This document shows, one piece after another, positions 11,377 through 26,100 of a stretch of 64,000 nucleotides of DNA (positions within the stretch are counted from its first letter, which is position 1; every line of letters starts with the position of its first letter). Source of the stretch: Amblyornis subalaris (lineage: Eukaryota; Chordata; Aves; Passeriformes; Ptilonorhynchidae); the NCBI GenBank assembly GCA_018881555.1, contig JACAXG010000024.1, positions 7,930,298 through 7,994,297 of the forward strand, read 5' to 3'. The position numbers and the translations under genes were made by a program. Below the pieces are notes generated by a model, which saw nothing but the letters and a program-made list of their open reading frames with translations, did not search any database and was not told where the DNA came from.

Positions 11377-14300
11377 CACAGTAACCCAAGGCTTTAGAAG
11401 GTTTCCTGTATGCACAACACTTGTCAGCAGATAAGTTTTGTTAGATGAGGGAAACAGGCCTGGGATTGGTGTCTTTATGTTAGCAAAAAAATACCTACAA
11501 AGTGTGCTTTTGCAGAATTTATGAAACGCAGTCCAATGTCACCTTAAGAAATAATATTTGAGAAGATGCTATTGGTAACTAGAAGTTGCCGCATACATTA
11601 TCCANTTGTCTCTAAGGAGAAAATATATCCAGTAATATAGAAAGAGTTGTTAGACTGACAGAACTGAGAAATAAAGAGTTAAACTTCAGTTCTCCAGAAT
11701 CTTTTTCTTTAGATCTTTGTCAATTTTTGCAGCTGTAAGAAAAGCTTCAATACTCATAAGAAAAAGTTACTGAAAATTGTGACCATTCATTTTGATATAA
11801 TACTGTGAAGCTTGTGAAGTTCTAGTTAAAAATCTCAAAATTTATTTTCTTGGAATTTTCCTATGCCAGCTTAGAATGCCTTTGAAAGGGACATGCAGCC
11901 TAAACTTTAAAAAAGGGAACAAACATTGCTATTAAAATAACATCTTCAGAAGATTTCAGAAGGTTCGTGGATATGAGGATATTTTATTGCCTTTTAATTT
12001 CGAAACCTTAAGCCACTGAAGAAATATCTGATGAAACTTCCCTGCCATACCTGTGGATCTTAAAAAAAGAAAATTATGTTTCTTTTAAACCAGTATGTAA
12101 AGGCTGTGCAAAAACATTCATCTAATTATGTATCTGAAGGGAAGCTTTGATCCATTCCTGCTTTATGTTTTCTCTCACAAGGTCATGTCAGTAGACTAAA
12201 GTGACAGATTATTAATTTTTTTAAACTAACATCTTGACTTTCTTAAGCAAACACAAATATAAATAAAGTTAGATAATTTCCTTCTGCATGTACTGATTAT
12301 AAGATTTGTCCTCTGCGAAAGTCTTTATTTGTATGTATGTGACAGGCTTCTAAATTTAAAAATCCCACACTCTTTAGTGACTGGCGGTAATAATACTTTG
12401 GAGCTATAAATTTCCCAGCTCACATGGAGATAAAAGCAGATTTTGAAGGAGGCGGTTGTCCATCTGTTCACCTGTGCAATGTTCTCCTTAAGCCAAAACT
12501 CATCCAAATAAAATCAGCCCCCTGTGTCTGCATCTGTCTGCCACACATTATCCACTTGCTAAATCTAGGCTACATGGGCTTTGTTAGCCTCCCCTGCCAT
12601 ACTTTACCAGTCTGAGTGTGCCTCATACCTCAGTAACACAGCATGCAGTTATTAAGTCATATAAATTAATAATTAAAATATTAACTATTAATTCCATGCA
12701 AACACAGACATGTTCAAGACACCGTCAGGGATGGGCAAGCCTGCTTTTTGATCTGAGCAAGTGCTGATATTCATGGAATACAAATACTGGTTTCACCGGA
12801 GGGGAAAACAAGGTGAAAACCCTGTGGTGAGTCAGAGGTGGAGCCTCAGTTGGCAGGAATTGGGTCTGGGATCTGACTTCTCTCTTCTCTTTTGTCCTTG
12901 CCCATCATCTTTATGACTTTGCAACTGCACAAAACTGAGTCTTCCATTGGCTTTGGGAAAACATCTCTTTTTTTGGTCTCTCTTTCAGAGTGGCCTGGTT
13001 TAAAGGTGGAGCTGAAGGAAATAAAGCACAATATGGTATTTGTGTCTGCTAGACTTTATTTTTGTCTCTTACCTGTGCTCGTCCTGCACTGATGGAACAG
13101 CCATCCTTGGCTCATCCCACCCCCAGGCTCTATCAAAACCACTAGGCATCGGGAGTCACTGGCTCAGCGCCTGGTGCCGGGAANATGCAGGGTGAGATAG
13201 TTCTCATATAATGAGTGCAACCCTGTGCACCACAACCTCTGCTCCTCTGGTTTATGCCAATGTCACCAAAAGCCAGAGACACATCTTAGACAAAATCTGT
13301 TGCATTGTTTTCACAGCTAGAAACTTCATCCCGCTACATCTGGCATGACTTCCCAAATTAATATCTGCTTATCTTCTAAAATGTTATTTACACCTGTGCA
13401 CACCTGACTTCTAAATATGCACTGTAGTTTCCCAGCACTATCCGTTCATGGACAGACGAGGAGTCACTTGATAAATCAAAAGCAGGTAACAGTCAGTTTT
13501 TCCTGCACAAGACAAAGGTTTATAAGATCATCATGTTAGATGAAGAGTCTGAGTACAGTGTGCACCTTCATTCCTGAAGGAAGGAGTGCCTCTGCCGAGG
13601 AATCTGTTATAAATCACATTTTTAGTGAGACTGGCAAAGCCGCATAACTCTGGCCTCAGGGAATCTGTCTAATTTGTCAGCTAAAATTCAGTCTCGTGAT
13701 AGAAAACCAGTCCATTCATGCTTTGTGAAGGCTAATTGCCCATGGAAGGAATCTGCTCAAGGAACTGTCAGCAGTGATGTGGTCTGGCACCATCATCTGG
13801 CTGGGAGCTTCCTGGGGAAGGTCAGCAGAGCTCCCCTTACTCTTGTGCTGACCTTTAGCCATGCAGCTGCTCTCCCCCAGAAAGGTATGTTTGGTTAGAC
13901 CATTAGCAGAGTTGCAGAAGCCATAGGAGTTCTTATTCACCCACATCCTTCTTCAGCCCTGCAACAAAGCTGCTTAAACTCACTGTCCCTTGCAAAGGGA
14001 CACAAATCACATACAGCAAATAGGAGGTTCCAGAAGTAATCCTGGGAAGAAACACTACTTAAATTCTTAAGAACTTCCTTTTTATAATCATTCAAGTGCA
14101 CTGTGAGCTGCAAAAACTCCAGCATTGAATAAATTGCCACAAATTTAACACTTCCTATTTCACAGAAGAACTGAGTTTCTTTACTGNACTAATGAAGGTA
14201 GCTACAAAGATTTTCTAACTACAAGTCAGAGTTTAATTCCTTTCCATAACATTAGACATGCAGTATGTTTTTTCTCTTCTAGGATATTATCCTGTTTGTC

Positions 14301-17300
14301 CCAAAATTTGATAAGCAAAGTAACTATTTGTTCAAGCTTAGTGGCATTGTTAAATGACCGTGTTTTTTTCCGACTAAATATGTAGCCCAAACTTTGAGTA
14401 TGTCCCCAGAATACCAATGAGGATGGGAAGAGGTGTTAGGAACAATGTTTGGATCTTGGGGAAAGAGGAGCAATCATTCACAGTTACTAGCAACCGTTAA
14501 CAGGAGAGGTTCAGTACTTCCCAAGACTAAGTTATGCTCCTGTAAGAGATCTCTTCAATTGACTATTTACCTTACTTTTGATTATTTATCATGTAGTTAT
14601 GAACAGGTCTCCTGGACTGAATTAATTGTATTAAACAAGGAAAATAGGTATGAATAAGAAGATAATTGCTTGCAAAACAGTTATGTCTGGCTCCAACCTG
14701 TCTATAGCCACTTTTTTCATCTATTATAGAATGACTTAGTTCAAAAATTCTGTTACCAAAAAACGTTCCTTTAAATTAAAAAGTATGTTGCAGATTGACC
14801 AAGTAAGCCTGAATTCAGCAGGGTGCTGAATGCAAGTTTGCAAGAAACAGAATAGTCTTGGGATGATTACCAACCTTAAAATAACGCCCATGTTTGAGTT
14901 TCTTGATGTACCAGCCCCCTTGTTCTGTTTGACTCCATCAAGTTTGTGTGTTTGTTCTATTAGATGGCATCAATAACTAGTCTCTTTTCAGAGTGCTTTG
15001 TAAAAAAGGAGGCATAATTGTCTGAAAAGAGGCCTATTAAGTGTTTGCTTTTAAATCAAAGAACACTTTTGAAATATTAAATAAAGAAGGACTACAATAT
15101 ATAAATCACTCCAACCCATCTCAAAAATACTGATGTACATTAATGATTTACTTTGGGCTCATACATCTATTTGCTTTTGTATTCAAAACGTTGTTACCTT
15201 GGTAACCCCAAGATCTCAGAGAATTTAACTTATTCTCCATCTAAAGTACACTCTCTTAAGGAAATTCATACAGGTTCTCACGAGAGCACTTTTCCCTTTT
15301 TTTCCCATTGTTTGTAAAGGAAGAAATAATGACTGGTTTTGTCATGAATGGGTCATTTTTGTCTTTTCTTCCTCCCTTCTCCCATCCCATTAATGACAGC
15401 TGAGATTTAAACATGACAGCACGTTCAGCCTGTGTTCGCTGTTTAACAAAGATCCCAGTCTTAAACAAGTTGGGTTGCTTTACTCCAGTATCGATGCATG
15501 TTGATATGCTGGAAAGAGCCTAAAGAATTCCTCTCCTTGTTTCAGAGGATACCTTCATTCTCAACTGTCTGTCCTCTCATATGTTCCTTTAAACAAGAGC
15601 AATGTAGCTCTGTTCTGGCACACTGGTATTTTAGTGGGATGTCATTCTCTGGGGTATATTTCAGCCCTTGGTGCAACGGCAGACATCAAGAAGAGGTTGC
15701 CAATGCACCTCACAGCCCTACTTCTATCCCATAGCATTCCCTGGCAGGTAGGCAAGGATTGGAGAACAGCAGTGAATACCCTGTGGGAGACTGCACTTTC
15801 AGAAGCTAAAGATGACTTAAATAGTCTGCCTTGAAATGATCTGGCCTCCCTCCTCCAGTGGTGATTGCTGATGATCTGGCTCAGGGAGTTGAGCCAGGTG
15901 CACACGATGGCTGCAGACTTATGTTGGAGCTGACAGCTCTTGGAAAGGGCAATCCTGCTTTGCCCTGGGGGCAACTTCCCATCCTTGATCCGTTGTTTGA
16001 GGTCTAGCAGTCAGTCATCCAGTAGAAGAACAAGCTGATTCGGAGGGCTGATCCAGCAGGAAGGCTGGAAGTTGATGCCAGGACTGTCTGCCCTCCTGCC
16101 TGCTTTTGGTTGCTCGTGTCCCACACCACATGCTGTGCTGAGTGTTCTGTGGCCACACATCAGTGTGGGTTTGTGACCTGATTAAACTGTTCCACTTTTG
16201 CATTATCATAGTCATATTCTTGCTATTTTTTTTTTAGTTCCTAATGCTAGTCCACCATGGGGTGGCTCAACACTCACCTCGATAAAAGGCAGGAGATGNG
16301 GGCCTGCAGGTACAAGGAACAGGAAGCCTGAGAGGACAGGATGTGATAACTTGCATTGCCACCTTCCCACAGAGCATGGCAGGGAAGGTGATTNTGGGGA
16401 GGCAAGTCAGAGCTGGAAAGGAAGATAAACTTTGCAGTTTGTGCTGAGCAGACAGCCACCTGTAGTGCTGTGACACAGCTCAGAACTAGAACATACCCAA
16501 ACTAGACCCCAAGGGAGCCACAGGCAGCTCATGANTAAGGAAATTACATCCACATCCCTTCTGTGCCCTCCTGGCACAGGGCAGCACAGGGCTGCCAACA
16601 CCTGTCTGAGCACAGGGCAGAAAGAGGCCAGTCATGTATAGCTGTAGGGAATTACATCCAAGGAAAAACATTCCCAAGAAGGGGTGGATGGACCAAATCC
16701 TACAGAATCCATCCCCCGAGCAGGTACAGCACGGTCACAGCCACACACTCACTCTGCTAATGCCAGAAACAGCAAGGAGATTGTTGAGCACTGTGGTCTA
16801 GATNACAAATCAATGTTTGTTCCAGATGTTGATTTCTTTTAACTAAGAAGATTTATTCAGACCAATGCAGAAGAAATGAAAGTAGTAAACACAAGCTTAA
16901 GGTTTCAGAAGAGTTTCAAAGCTCTTTATTCAACATTATGTGCTTGCTGTGTAATCTCTTCCTCATCGTTCATTGACCTCTGGCAAACAGAGAGTTGAGC
17001 TGACAATAGCTTCCAACTTTTCTTCCTCAAGCCCAAATTCTTAAAAATACCTTCTATTTAAAGTTGTTATTAAAAACCTCTTCAGACACTCTGTCCAATA
17101 ATCTCTCTTAAAACCACTATCCTGCTTGTCTTTTGCATTTAAGAAACTTGCAAAGACTTCACAGAAAGCCAGGTAGGGAGATTATTTTTTCTTAATGAGA
17201 GTTAAGGGGAAAAAATTCCAAAAGAAGTGAAGCCAACCAACTTATAGAAAGACAAAATCTCTTTTCTTGACTTTTTTTCCCATTTGATTTATGAAAACAA

Positions 17301-20091
17301 CTTGTTAATCCTGCATGGTTTGTGAGAGAAAAGATATCTGAGATCCCTACACAGCAATAGAAGTTAGATACATGTGAAACAGAAAAGATTGATTGATTTA
17401 ATGATTAAACAAAAAGAGGTGCCATAAATGACTGAGGAATCTATCAGGGAAACATATTAACTGAAGCTTCCTGATGTGTCCACTTTTGCATTCTTGATAA
17501 ATTACTTAGAGGAGATGCTGAGGTGACTGTCTCAGTTAGCTCTTCCTAAACTTAAATGTAAAGAGGCTTTATTCATTTCAATCACCGAAAACAGCCATCA
17601 GACTACATCCAGTTTATTAGAGTTAATAAATCTGTCTCAGTTCTGATGAAAGTTTTATGAATTTTGGATGATGTCATCTTTGCATATTTTTTAATTTAGA
17701 TGAAATAAAATGGTTTTCAGATTTTTTTTTACAAAACAGTAACAATTTTTTTTTCCTTTCTTGGGTAGATTATTCTCGGAAACTGTCCCAGTTTTGAACT
17801 GAGGATCAAAAAATGTTTGTGGGCATTTTAATGTGAAGGAGGAAAGAAAAGTTCGTTTAAAAATTTGCAGCATTTGGATTAAACAGGAATAAATAGAGTG
17901 TATCCTAATCTGGGTAGGAATGACAACACACAACTACTTTTACAATCACAATATAAGTACAGAGTACTGCAAATAACTGCGAATACTAAGTGCCAGCAAT
18001 ACGGTCTCAAGGAATATTGTAAAAAAAAAATACAGACCAAATTTGCTGATATAGCAACAGAAATAATACAACTAATTAGTCAAAGGAGTCTAATGAGCTC
18101 CAGTGACAGTATTTTTTCCAGTCACACTGCAAATCAAGATACTTTGTAGGAGTTACCTCCAGGAGATGAACAACGCTGCTGAGCATAGGTGGAAGGTAAA
18201 TGCCTTTGAAAACAAAAGTTACTCGGGCATCAAGAAGCTGCCACTGACATCAAACAAAGACAAGTGTGTCTGTGATCCCTGTGCACAGCAGCCATTCCTG
18301 CCTCACAGTCCGACCGCTTCCCACAGCGCCGAGCATCACTGCCTGTGCACAGGGACTGAGTTTGGCAGAGTTTGCTCTGTAGTGGTCCTTGGAANGCCTT
18401 TACACTCTACAGACATGATTCATGTATATCCACACAGATTTCATCTCCTCTTACATCAGTCTGCATTTATTGGAAAATAATGTCTGAGTTTGCCCCTAGA
18501 ATAGCACAGCACAAATACCATCAGGGCAGTATCCCAGGAGCTCTTCCCATACAAAGGGACAGAAATAGCCTGGATCTCAGCTGGAATTCAGTTTCAAGCA
18601 CTAATGTCCCTCAGCAAAGGTAGAACCATAAGATGGTGCCTGCTGAAATGGGATCAATTCTTGGCTCTGTTGGCACAGGACCAGTCTCTCTCAGGGAAGT
18701 TACCAAGCAGGGAGATGTTGTTTGTCCTGGACATTGGAGCAGCAGCAAGAAAGCCACCATTCTCTGTGAAAGACACCCAAGAACAGGAGCATCTCTGTTT
18801 AGGGGAGTTTGGCTGGTACCAGCTTGGGTGAGATCTGAGTGAAAATGTCCCACAATTCCATGCTCCACGTGCCAAACCACTCTTTCGTACATTTCGGATT
18901 ACCCTTACTACAGAACTTGTCTTCGTATAACACCGTGGAGTTTTGCTCGCTGCAGTGTGTGAGTTACTCCTGCCAGGGGCTAGGAGCAGGGCTACTCCAA
19001 GAGCACACCAGAGAAAATTCAGATACAGTTATAATTGCCTCCTTGGAGAGGTCTCTCCTCTGTGTTCCAGTTGGGAACATGCTCAATTACTACCCTTATT
19101 AGGGGCATATTATTTTCTCTTCCATCGAAGTTTAGCTGTGTTGCCTTGCAAATTATTGGAAAAGAAAGCCAAAGTGCCATCCATGTATGGCCACTTCCAT
19201 CTTCCTCCCCTTGCACCCCTACAAAAGCTCCCTCAAAAAACTTGCTCATGCAGCCACAACTGTGTCCAGTCCTGTAAAGGGGCCTCATGTGTGCCTGTCA
19301 AGAGTGGTGAGAGGAAGTTGTGGCTGCAGGTTACAAAGGAGAAGCTTGAAAGGTATTTTCCTCCTTGCCTTATCAGTTTGGAAGCAGAGGGGTAGGGGAA
19401 GGAGGTCATTCCTGATTCTAGCACACATTTCCCTAGTTCAGCCTAGCTGGAGTATACATGCTTGTAGTTCATCCTCACAAATGCCATGTCAGGCCCTAGG
19501 CCAATACAAACACCAAGTCTGTCTTCAATATATGGAGCGAAAAAAATACAGTTCNAGCTCACTCCAGATTAGAGTGCATTTGCAGAGAAAAGGAGGAAAT
19601 GAGAACTCTAATAGTTGTAGCCGAGTAATGCTGATCTCTGCCCTAAATAGGTCCTGCTGTGGAGAGCACAGCTATTTCCCCTAGCTGCCATGCTTTAGAG
19701 TCGATTACAATATAAATAAAAAGGTATTCAAGAATACCAGGAAAAGATTTTCAAGGAACATATCTTAATTCAGTAGGATAAGAGGTTTGATAGGACTGCC
19801 AGCANGTCTGGTGAGCTGGTGAGATACAGGTGCCTTAGGCCACATGCCAAACTGAAACCTCCAGTGTTCATTCCTAATAAAGATGTGTGAACATGAGAAA
19901 TGACAGGTTTTGATTTTGTCTTTAAAATATTCCCATGTTGTAAAAGTCTGCAAAACCACCTCCTCCTTTCTCAGGTGTTGGTAAAAATGTTCAAACCTGA
20001 CATTTAAATAGACTGAAACCCAACCTTTAAATAGACATTTAAATAAACTGAAACGAAAATCTTTTTAGTTTTCTCATGCCTGGAAAACCAG

Positions 20092-20120
20092 TGCTATTTC
20101 TGCATGATGCAGAAATAGCA
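20092..20120. repeat. Perfect palindrome, 14-bp arms with 1-nt centre
   Basis: The left arm TGCTATTTCTGCAT (20092-20105) is followed by a single G and then the exact reverse complement (20107-20120). It would form a near loop-less cruciform or hairpin. It does not extend further, because the flanking G and T do not pair. No transposon ends were recognised around it. Confidence 0.95.
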
Positions 20121-23100
20121 TGAACAAAATAATGTTAATCAAAACAAGAACTTTGCAAGAACGGCAGCAACTGAAATGGATCCTGGTTGATCACAGCTGA
20201 AGATTTGATGGATAAAAAAAAAGAGAAAAGTTAACTTTGTTTGCAGGTGGTCAGTCACTAAAAATGAAATTGAAAACAAAAGAGATCATATAAATTAATT
20301 ATTCATGGCAATTAGTTTGCCAAGCATCAATTCATGCAGTTTTCGTTGAGAATAAAGCCTGTTTTCCTGACCTTGTAATTACATTATCTCTACTTCAATT
20401 TCCCCTTCAGTTCAGCATTATGTATGTGTCTTCCTCTCTGAAAACTGTTGTCCAACAAACCTAAAACTTGCCACTTGCCTTTCAATGCAGGGTAGTAGTT
20501 TGGGTTTTGATACAGGACTCATTATTCCTCTACCCCAGTAGGCTTCATATTTCTTAGCCTGAGAGCACTAAAAGAAAGGAACTCAAGCCACAGCATTGCT
20601 AAATCCTAATATTTCTAAGATTTTCATACAATTAAATATGTTACTGCCCTTGAGTGAAAAGTTTTAGCCATGTCAAACTCCACCCAAATCAGCCCAGAAA
20701 GGACACTGACTTTGCCCAGCCTTCAAAATGTGCTGCAGGTTTTCATCATTAGCTGGGAACCCATTTATAGTCAGGCTACCTTCTGCAGCTATGAACATTG
20801 NATCCTAATGCTGGGCTGGGGATTGTCTGCATGGCTCAACCTCAAGTTTTGGGTAAAGCTTACAAACATTTCAAAAGCAGCTGAAGTCTGTTCCTGCAGC
20901 TCCACCTTTTGGGAGCTGGGGATCAACCAGACTGCTTGANATGGTTATTTCTTTACAAGAAAATGACTTAACCTTGTTGTATTTGTGGCTGACATTAATC
21001 TCTAAAATATAGAGAATGAAGCAACCTTGGAGGTTTTAAAGATGCATTGATTCCTCACAGAAAGTTCTGTAATGTGTTAGGCTGGAGATATTTTTATTCT
21101 GAATAGTTTCTGAAGCTGGCTCAGTATCAGCAAGGACCCTGATTTATGCATGTACTTATAATGTTTCCTTTCATTCTTTCTGCTTAAGATTCACTTGGAA
21201 CCCTTGTGCCAGACTGAGAGGTGCTCAAAGTAGACCATGTCAAATATGACAGCATCTGGTCCACATCGAATTCAATACTATTCTTGTAGGTTTGAGATGG
21301 ATTTTGTTTCTAATCCTCCACTTGCAGTCTCAGAAGAGATGGCAGCCTAGACACTTCATGCCATCAGGTGTCAAGTACCCTCAGCACTGTTAGGTGATTT
21401 CTGTGCTCCAGTGGGAGGTCAGATTATCCTGTCCCTTTTTGAGAGAGCCTAGCACAGAGCACTAGATGCTATCCTGTGTTGGTGGGCTGAAGACATTTGA
21501 AACATGCAGAAAGCAGCCCAGATGCCATAAACGTCCAAAAGAATTGGATCTGGACTACAGCACACGTCTACCTCTGCTGGAAAATGCAAGGATATGTTGG
21601 AGATTGACTAAAGGACTGATTCAGAGTCCATTGAAAATTAGGATACATATGGCTTCCACTGGGACTTGAACTAAGTCTGTGGTGGGTTTTAAGATGAAAA
21701 GATATTGTGGCAGCCAAGAGTGACCTTTAAGAGAAGAGAATCCCTCCAGAAAAAATGGCCTTACTTGTTGGTTCCAGGAACTGGGGGGATGAGTGAAAAA
21801 ACTAACAACTCACAGATCAACAACATAAATCCCTTTTTACCTCTTTTCACTCTTCCACCGTGGATTAAGTTGCTTTGATGAATATCAGACATGTATTTGC
21901 CTTTCATCACTTTTCGCATTCTAAACTTTGCCCCTAGACTAGCCTCTCTGTATCAGGCTACTGAATATTATATGTGCACAGGAGCAATTTGGTGTATATA
22001 ATGATAGGCATGATTGTTAAANTGGTTTCCAGTGTCTTTCAGGCTGCGTCCCTGCAGAATTGCAATTAAACACTTGACAAACCACAAGGCTGTGCTAATC
22101 CCACTTCAAAAATCTCTGATGGCAAGGANGGCAATCTGCCTTCCTTCTCCACTGAAAGACAGGGAGACCCAGCATTACTCAGGCTCTTAAAAATACTCTT
22201 TCTCCCCTTCGGTTCGGTGGTTCGTGTTTCAGCTGTAACATTCTGCCTGAGTTGGCCATTGCTGTGTAACAAGCTCCTCTTTGTTCAGCCCTGCTACCTC
22301 ATTTCTTTCTATTAGCCTTTAATCCCTGTCAGGGTTTCACCTTTGCAACGATGAGGTCACAGCTCATGTTGATTGGGAAAGGAAATCCTGATGATTGTTG
22401 CTGACAGAAAGCTGATAACGCTGGTTTGGGCAGCAATAAATTCTCAGTCTCTAAATGAAGACTAATCTTTGAGCCAGAAATCACCTCTTTCAGTAGTTTT
22501 TTTGGGCCTCATTCACAAATATTTTCCCATGCTCAAGCTGCCTGACCTTTGGAGCATTCAATGCACCTATGTTATTGTGCAGAACTGTTTTCCAGGGATC
22601 AAAATAAAGCAGCCATCTATCAGTGAGAGGCAGGTGAAATTATGAAATAAATCAATAGTGTTATCCTCATTGGGAATGCAGCACTTGGAGCTCCCTGTAG
22701 CCTCTGCAACCCTAAGTGCCAAATTGCTCTCTGCTGCTGAGCCNTTCCGTCCTGTCAGCATCTTCATTTCTTCAAATGACTGGTGTTGTCAGGACCAGTT
22801 ATTTTTATTTTCTCAGGACAAAAGCACAACATGCAGAGAAATAAAAAAAAAGGTGGGGGTAGGCAGGGGGGGTTTGTGCTGTTAAATTCATATTGCTGAC
22901 TCGAGGAGTGATTCCATAAAGACAGTTTTTAAATAACCCCGAGCAATGCAGATGCTTTTACAATGTCCTAAACCCTGTCTTCGGTATGGTTCACTACCTT
23001 AAATCAAGGGTGGCCGTTGAACTGGGCCTTCTCTGCTGCAGTAGCCATCCCATGCGAACTCCTTGTACCTTCTGCAAGGATACAGCTCCTTGCCAGCAGG

Positions 23101-26100
23101 GAGCAGCAGGGAAGTTCACCAATGGTTGGACAAGGAGAACCCTCCTTTGATTCCAAAATTTCAAATAATTGACAATACTGTCAAAACCTTATCTTCTGCA
23201 CATTATAGTGTCTTTTTCTTTCTGTTCCTCCTGCTGTTCCCCAACACACACGTTCCATCAACACACTGCAATCTAATCTCCTCCTAGTGTCTTATCTACC
23301 TACTAGAGCCTCAGTGCTCCCAAATGCAACTGCTTTGTGCACTAATTCACTCCTGGACAGCCATATCCAGGCTCAATGCCCCAAGAAATGAGAAGCTGGT
23401 TGTTGAAAGCTTTAGCTCCCTCCCTGCCAGCCCAGCCTGGCTATTGTTTTTGTCTCTCAGCAGGCTGTACTCACCCCTTTGATCGAAATAACCCTGGACT
23501 CTGGTCTGAATGCAGATTTGAACTTTACAAATCGGGTTTTCCAACTAACAAAGTGGGCGTTTTACTCCCTTTCCTGTCTGCAGTAACAGAACTCTCTGCT
23601 CCGACACACAGCTGGTAGCATTTTAGTCAGGCAGTCCCTATGTAATCCATTATAATTTTTTTCTTCCTACCACAGTGTGTTGGTCTTCCCAATGGCAAAA
23701 ATCCACTATGGTCAAAATTCTCTCTAAATACTGGCTCCAGCAGGGCTCCTGGAAGGAGCAATTCAGGTACCTGATCACAGATAAGATTGTGCAGTGCCAC
23801 AATAGGTGATTTGGGCTAGCCAAGATACCCGCACTGGGCTGGCAGAGGTGATGTAGGAGCTGTGGAACATACACACCTTTCTGGAGGGGCAGGCAGAGCC
23901 CAGGCAGGCTGTAATAGAGCCTTGACAAGATCTCAGCCAGTTTCAGATACCTGAGCCTGTCCAGGCAGCCCTGCATTATCAGAGGGACAGATTGCTCCTG
24001 TGCTCATCCGCAGAATGGGTAAGTTTGTGCTGTACATTATCAAGGTTCAAAAGTGAATCATTACATGATGTACAGAAACCAGCACTTAAATGCTTGTACT
24101 GGTATTCCCATCTTTGCAAGAACAAATCTCAGTAATTTTGTATTCTAATCCTTATGCCTACAGGTAACTACTTTATGTATCTTATACATGTCTGCATCTG
24201 TCTGCATGTATCAGATTTTCCAGTCCTTCTGTCAACTAAATCTACTGGCTTGTGGGTTAAACTCTTCAGAGGAGAAAGGGAAACTTTGTTGCTCAAATGG
24301 CTTTGATTTTAAGATTCTTTCCTATCTTGGTTTAGCGAAAACTCTAGCATTAGCTAGACTTTGTATACAAGATAAATTTCTCATTAGAGAAATTTAGCTG
24401 GACTAAGATTCCTAAGCCTGCCTCACATCTGCAGTCAAGCCCTAGCTTCTTCACACATCTGCATCCCACTGTCATGGGCAGCTCAGGAGGCAAGCTCAGC
24501 TCAGNTCAAGGGCAGCAGCAAACAGCAGGGCTGTAGGGCAGACCAGTGCTCTGTTTCAGACCATGGAGTGTGAGCACATACCTGGAAAATGCTTAAGTAA
24601 ACTCAGCCCAGGGAAGTGCTGTCTTTGGAAAGCAGAGGGCAAGGAGCCAGTGCACACAAAGTAGAGAGGTGACGTCTCCTTGGGGCTGGGGGAGCAGCAG
24701 GACAGCAAGGGTAAAACCAAGGAAAGCTGCTGCAATACAGAGAGTGCCAGCAGAGCTGCTGGCCTGCTTGACCTGGTTTCCATTACCTGCTTGGGATGAG
24801 GTGAAATTCCTTAAATGCAAGAACATTTTCTCTGCAACAGATTGGGCCGGATGGTGTGGCTGTCATTTCTGCCCTTAATTTGTCAGCCCTGAGAAGCTGG
24901 CAAGACAAAATACTGCATAAATGCATGGGGAAATACACTGCAGTGTAAAAGTCAGACTCAGTGGGACCACAGCATCATTCCTCCCGTGCTGTCAGGACTC
25001 TAGTCCAGATTGATTCCTCTGGTTTGTGGCAGCTCCTTTGAGCATTTGACCATGATCTGCCATACTGCACAGCTCCATTTTCACAATNGTAGAAAATGGG
25101 CACATCCTGAAAGGGAGATGTGTGTGGAGATATGCTAATTTCTGGTGGATGACTTCCCAGTGGATGGCACTTATTTCTCCCGGACCAGATCAAGCTTCTT
25201 TCCGTGCACTGCAAACAGCTGTTTGTGTGCCTCCCTTTACCAGAAGCTCTTAACAACAAGCACACTATCCTGCTTTTCTTACAGATCTGCTGCTAAAAGG
25301 AACATGTATTATGGTTTTAAAGTCAGTTTGTTTTGGTTTTCNTTTTAAACTTACATTTTTATATATATATAAAAAAAAGCTGAAGAAAAACAAAGTAATT
25401 CTGGTATTGCTGAAACACATATCCAACCCATCCAAACTGGCATCCTGACTATTACCGCAAGTTTTTAAAAAAAAGGCAACTGAAGGCATGGAAAATCCTT
25501 TAAGGAAGAAAAATTGACATGTCAAGTAAAGGTCTACTATTGTGCAATGCCATTTTAATCCAGTTACACAACTAGAACAGAGTAAAGTCACACAGCTTTT
25601 CCAGCTCTGCTCTGAATTAATTACTCCCATTTCAAAATATAATCTCTTAAAGTAAGCAGTCACGGCTCTGTGCGGCTCAGCTGGGTAAGTTACCTTTAAT
25701 CTCTCAAGCAGTATAGCTAAAGGCAGACTCTTGCAGCAGAGCAGCCTGAATGTCACACTTACATGGCCACCTGTGGGACAAAATCGCCTTGGGTTTGGGA
25801 GATTGTGTATAGATAAATGCTCTTTCTTGGAACACAGTTTGTTTCATGAGTATTTTAACCCCATTGGCTGCAGACAATTTTCCTTCAAACTCCATTTTCC
25901 ATTCTAAGATTTCTTGTCTTTTTATCACCTTTTTGTTCAAAGTCTGTATGACAACTAGGGCNAGGTCCCCCTCAGAATATTTGGTTTATTCTAGAGGTGA
26001 CGTATAATTAGTCTAGTCTAGTGCCTGAGAAGCAAAGGGCCTGGCACACCTGACAAACTGGGTTCTCTAGGGAACTGAGAAGCTGCAGAGATGCCTGACC

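Larger units (their letters stand above)
7800..20080. other. Intergenic DNA, left part
   Basis: This AT-rich sequence lies upstream of ATXN10. Apart from the two CR1 tails near 9.6 and 11.3 kb, I see no gene, RNA gene or CpG island. A moderately GC-rich section around 15.6-16.8 kb has interrupted open frames on both strands but no recognisable protein. It could be a decayed repeat that I cannot name. Open frames around 18.1-19.7 kb also lack codon structure or motif support. Confidence 0.6.

Noticed and set aside
15642..15974. 110-codon minus-strand open frame considered as retroviral or a gene fragment
   Set aside because: No protease, reverse-transcriptase or other motif readable; the surrounding moderately GC-rich DNA could not be assigned.
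18943..19684. Overlapping plus-strand open frames of 150 and 165 codons
   Set aside because: No family resemblance, mixed low-complexity Ser/Leu composition and an ambiguous base inside; no promoter or splice evidence.
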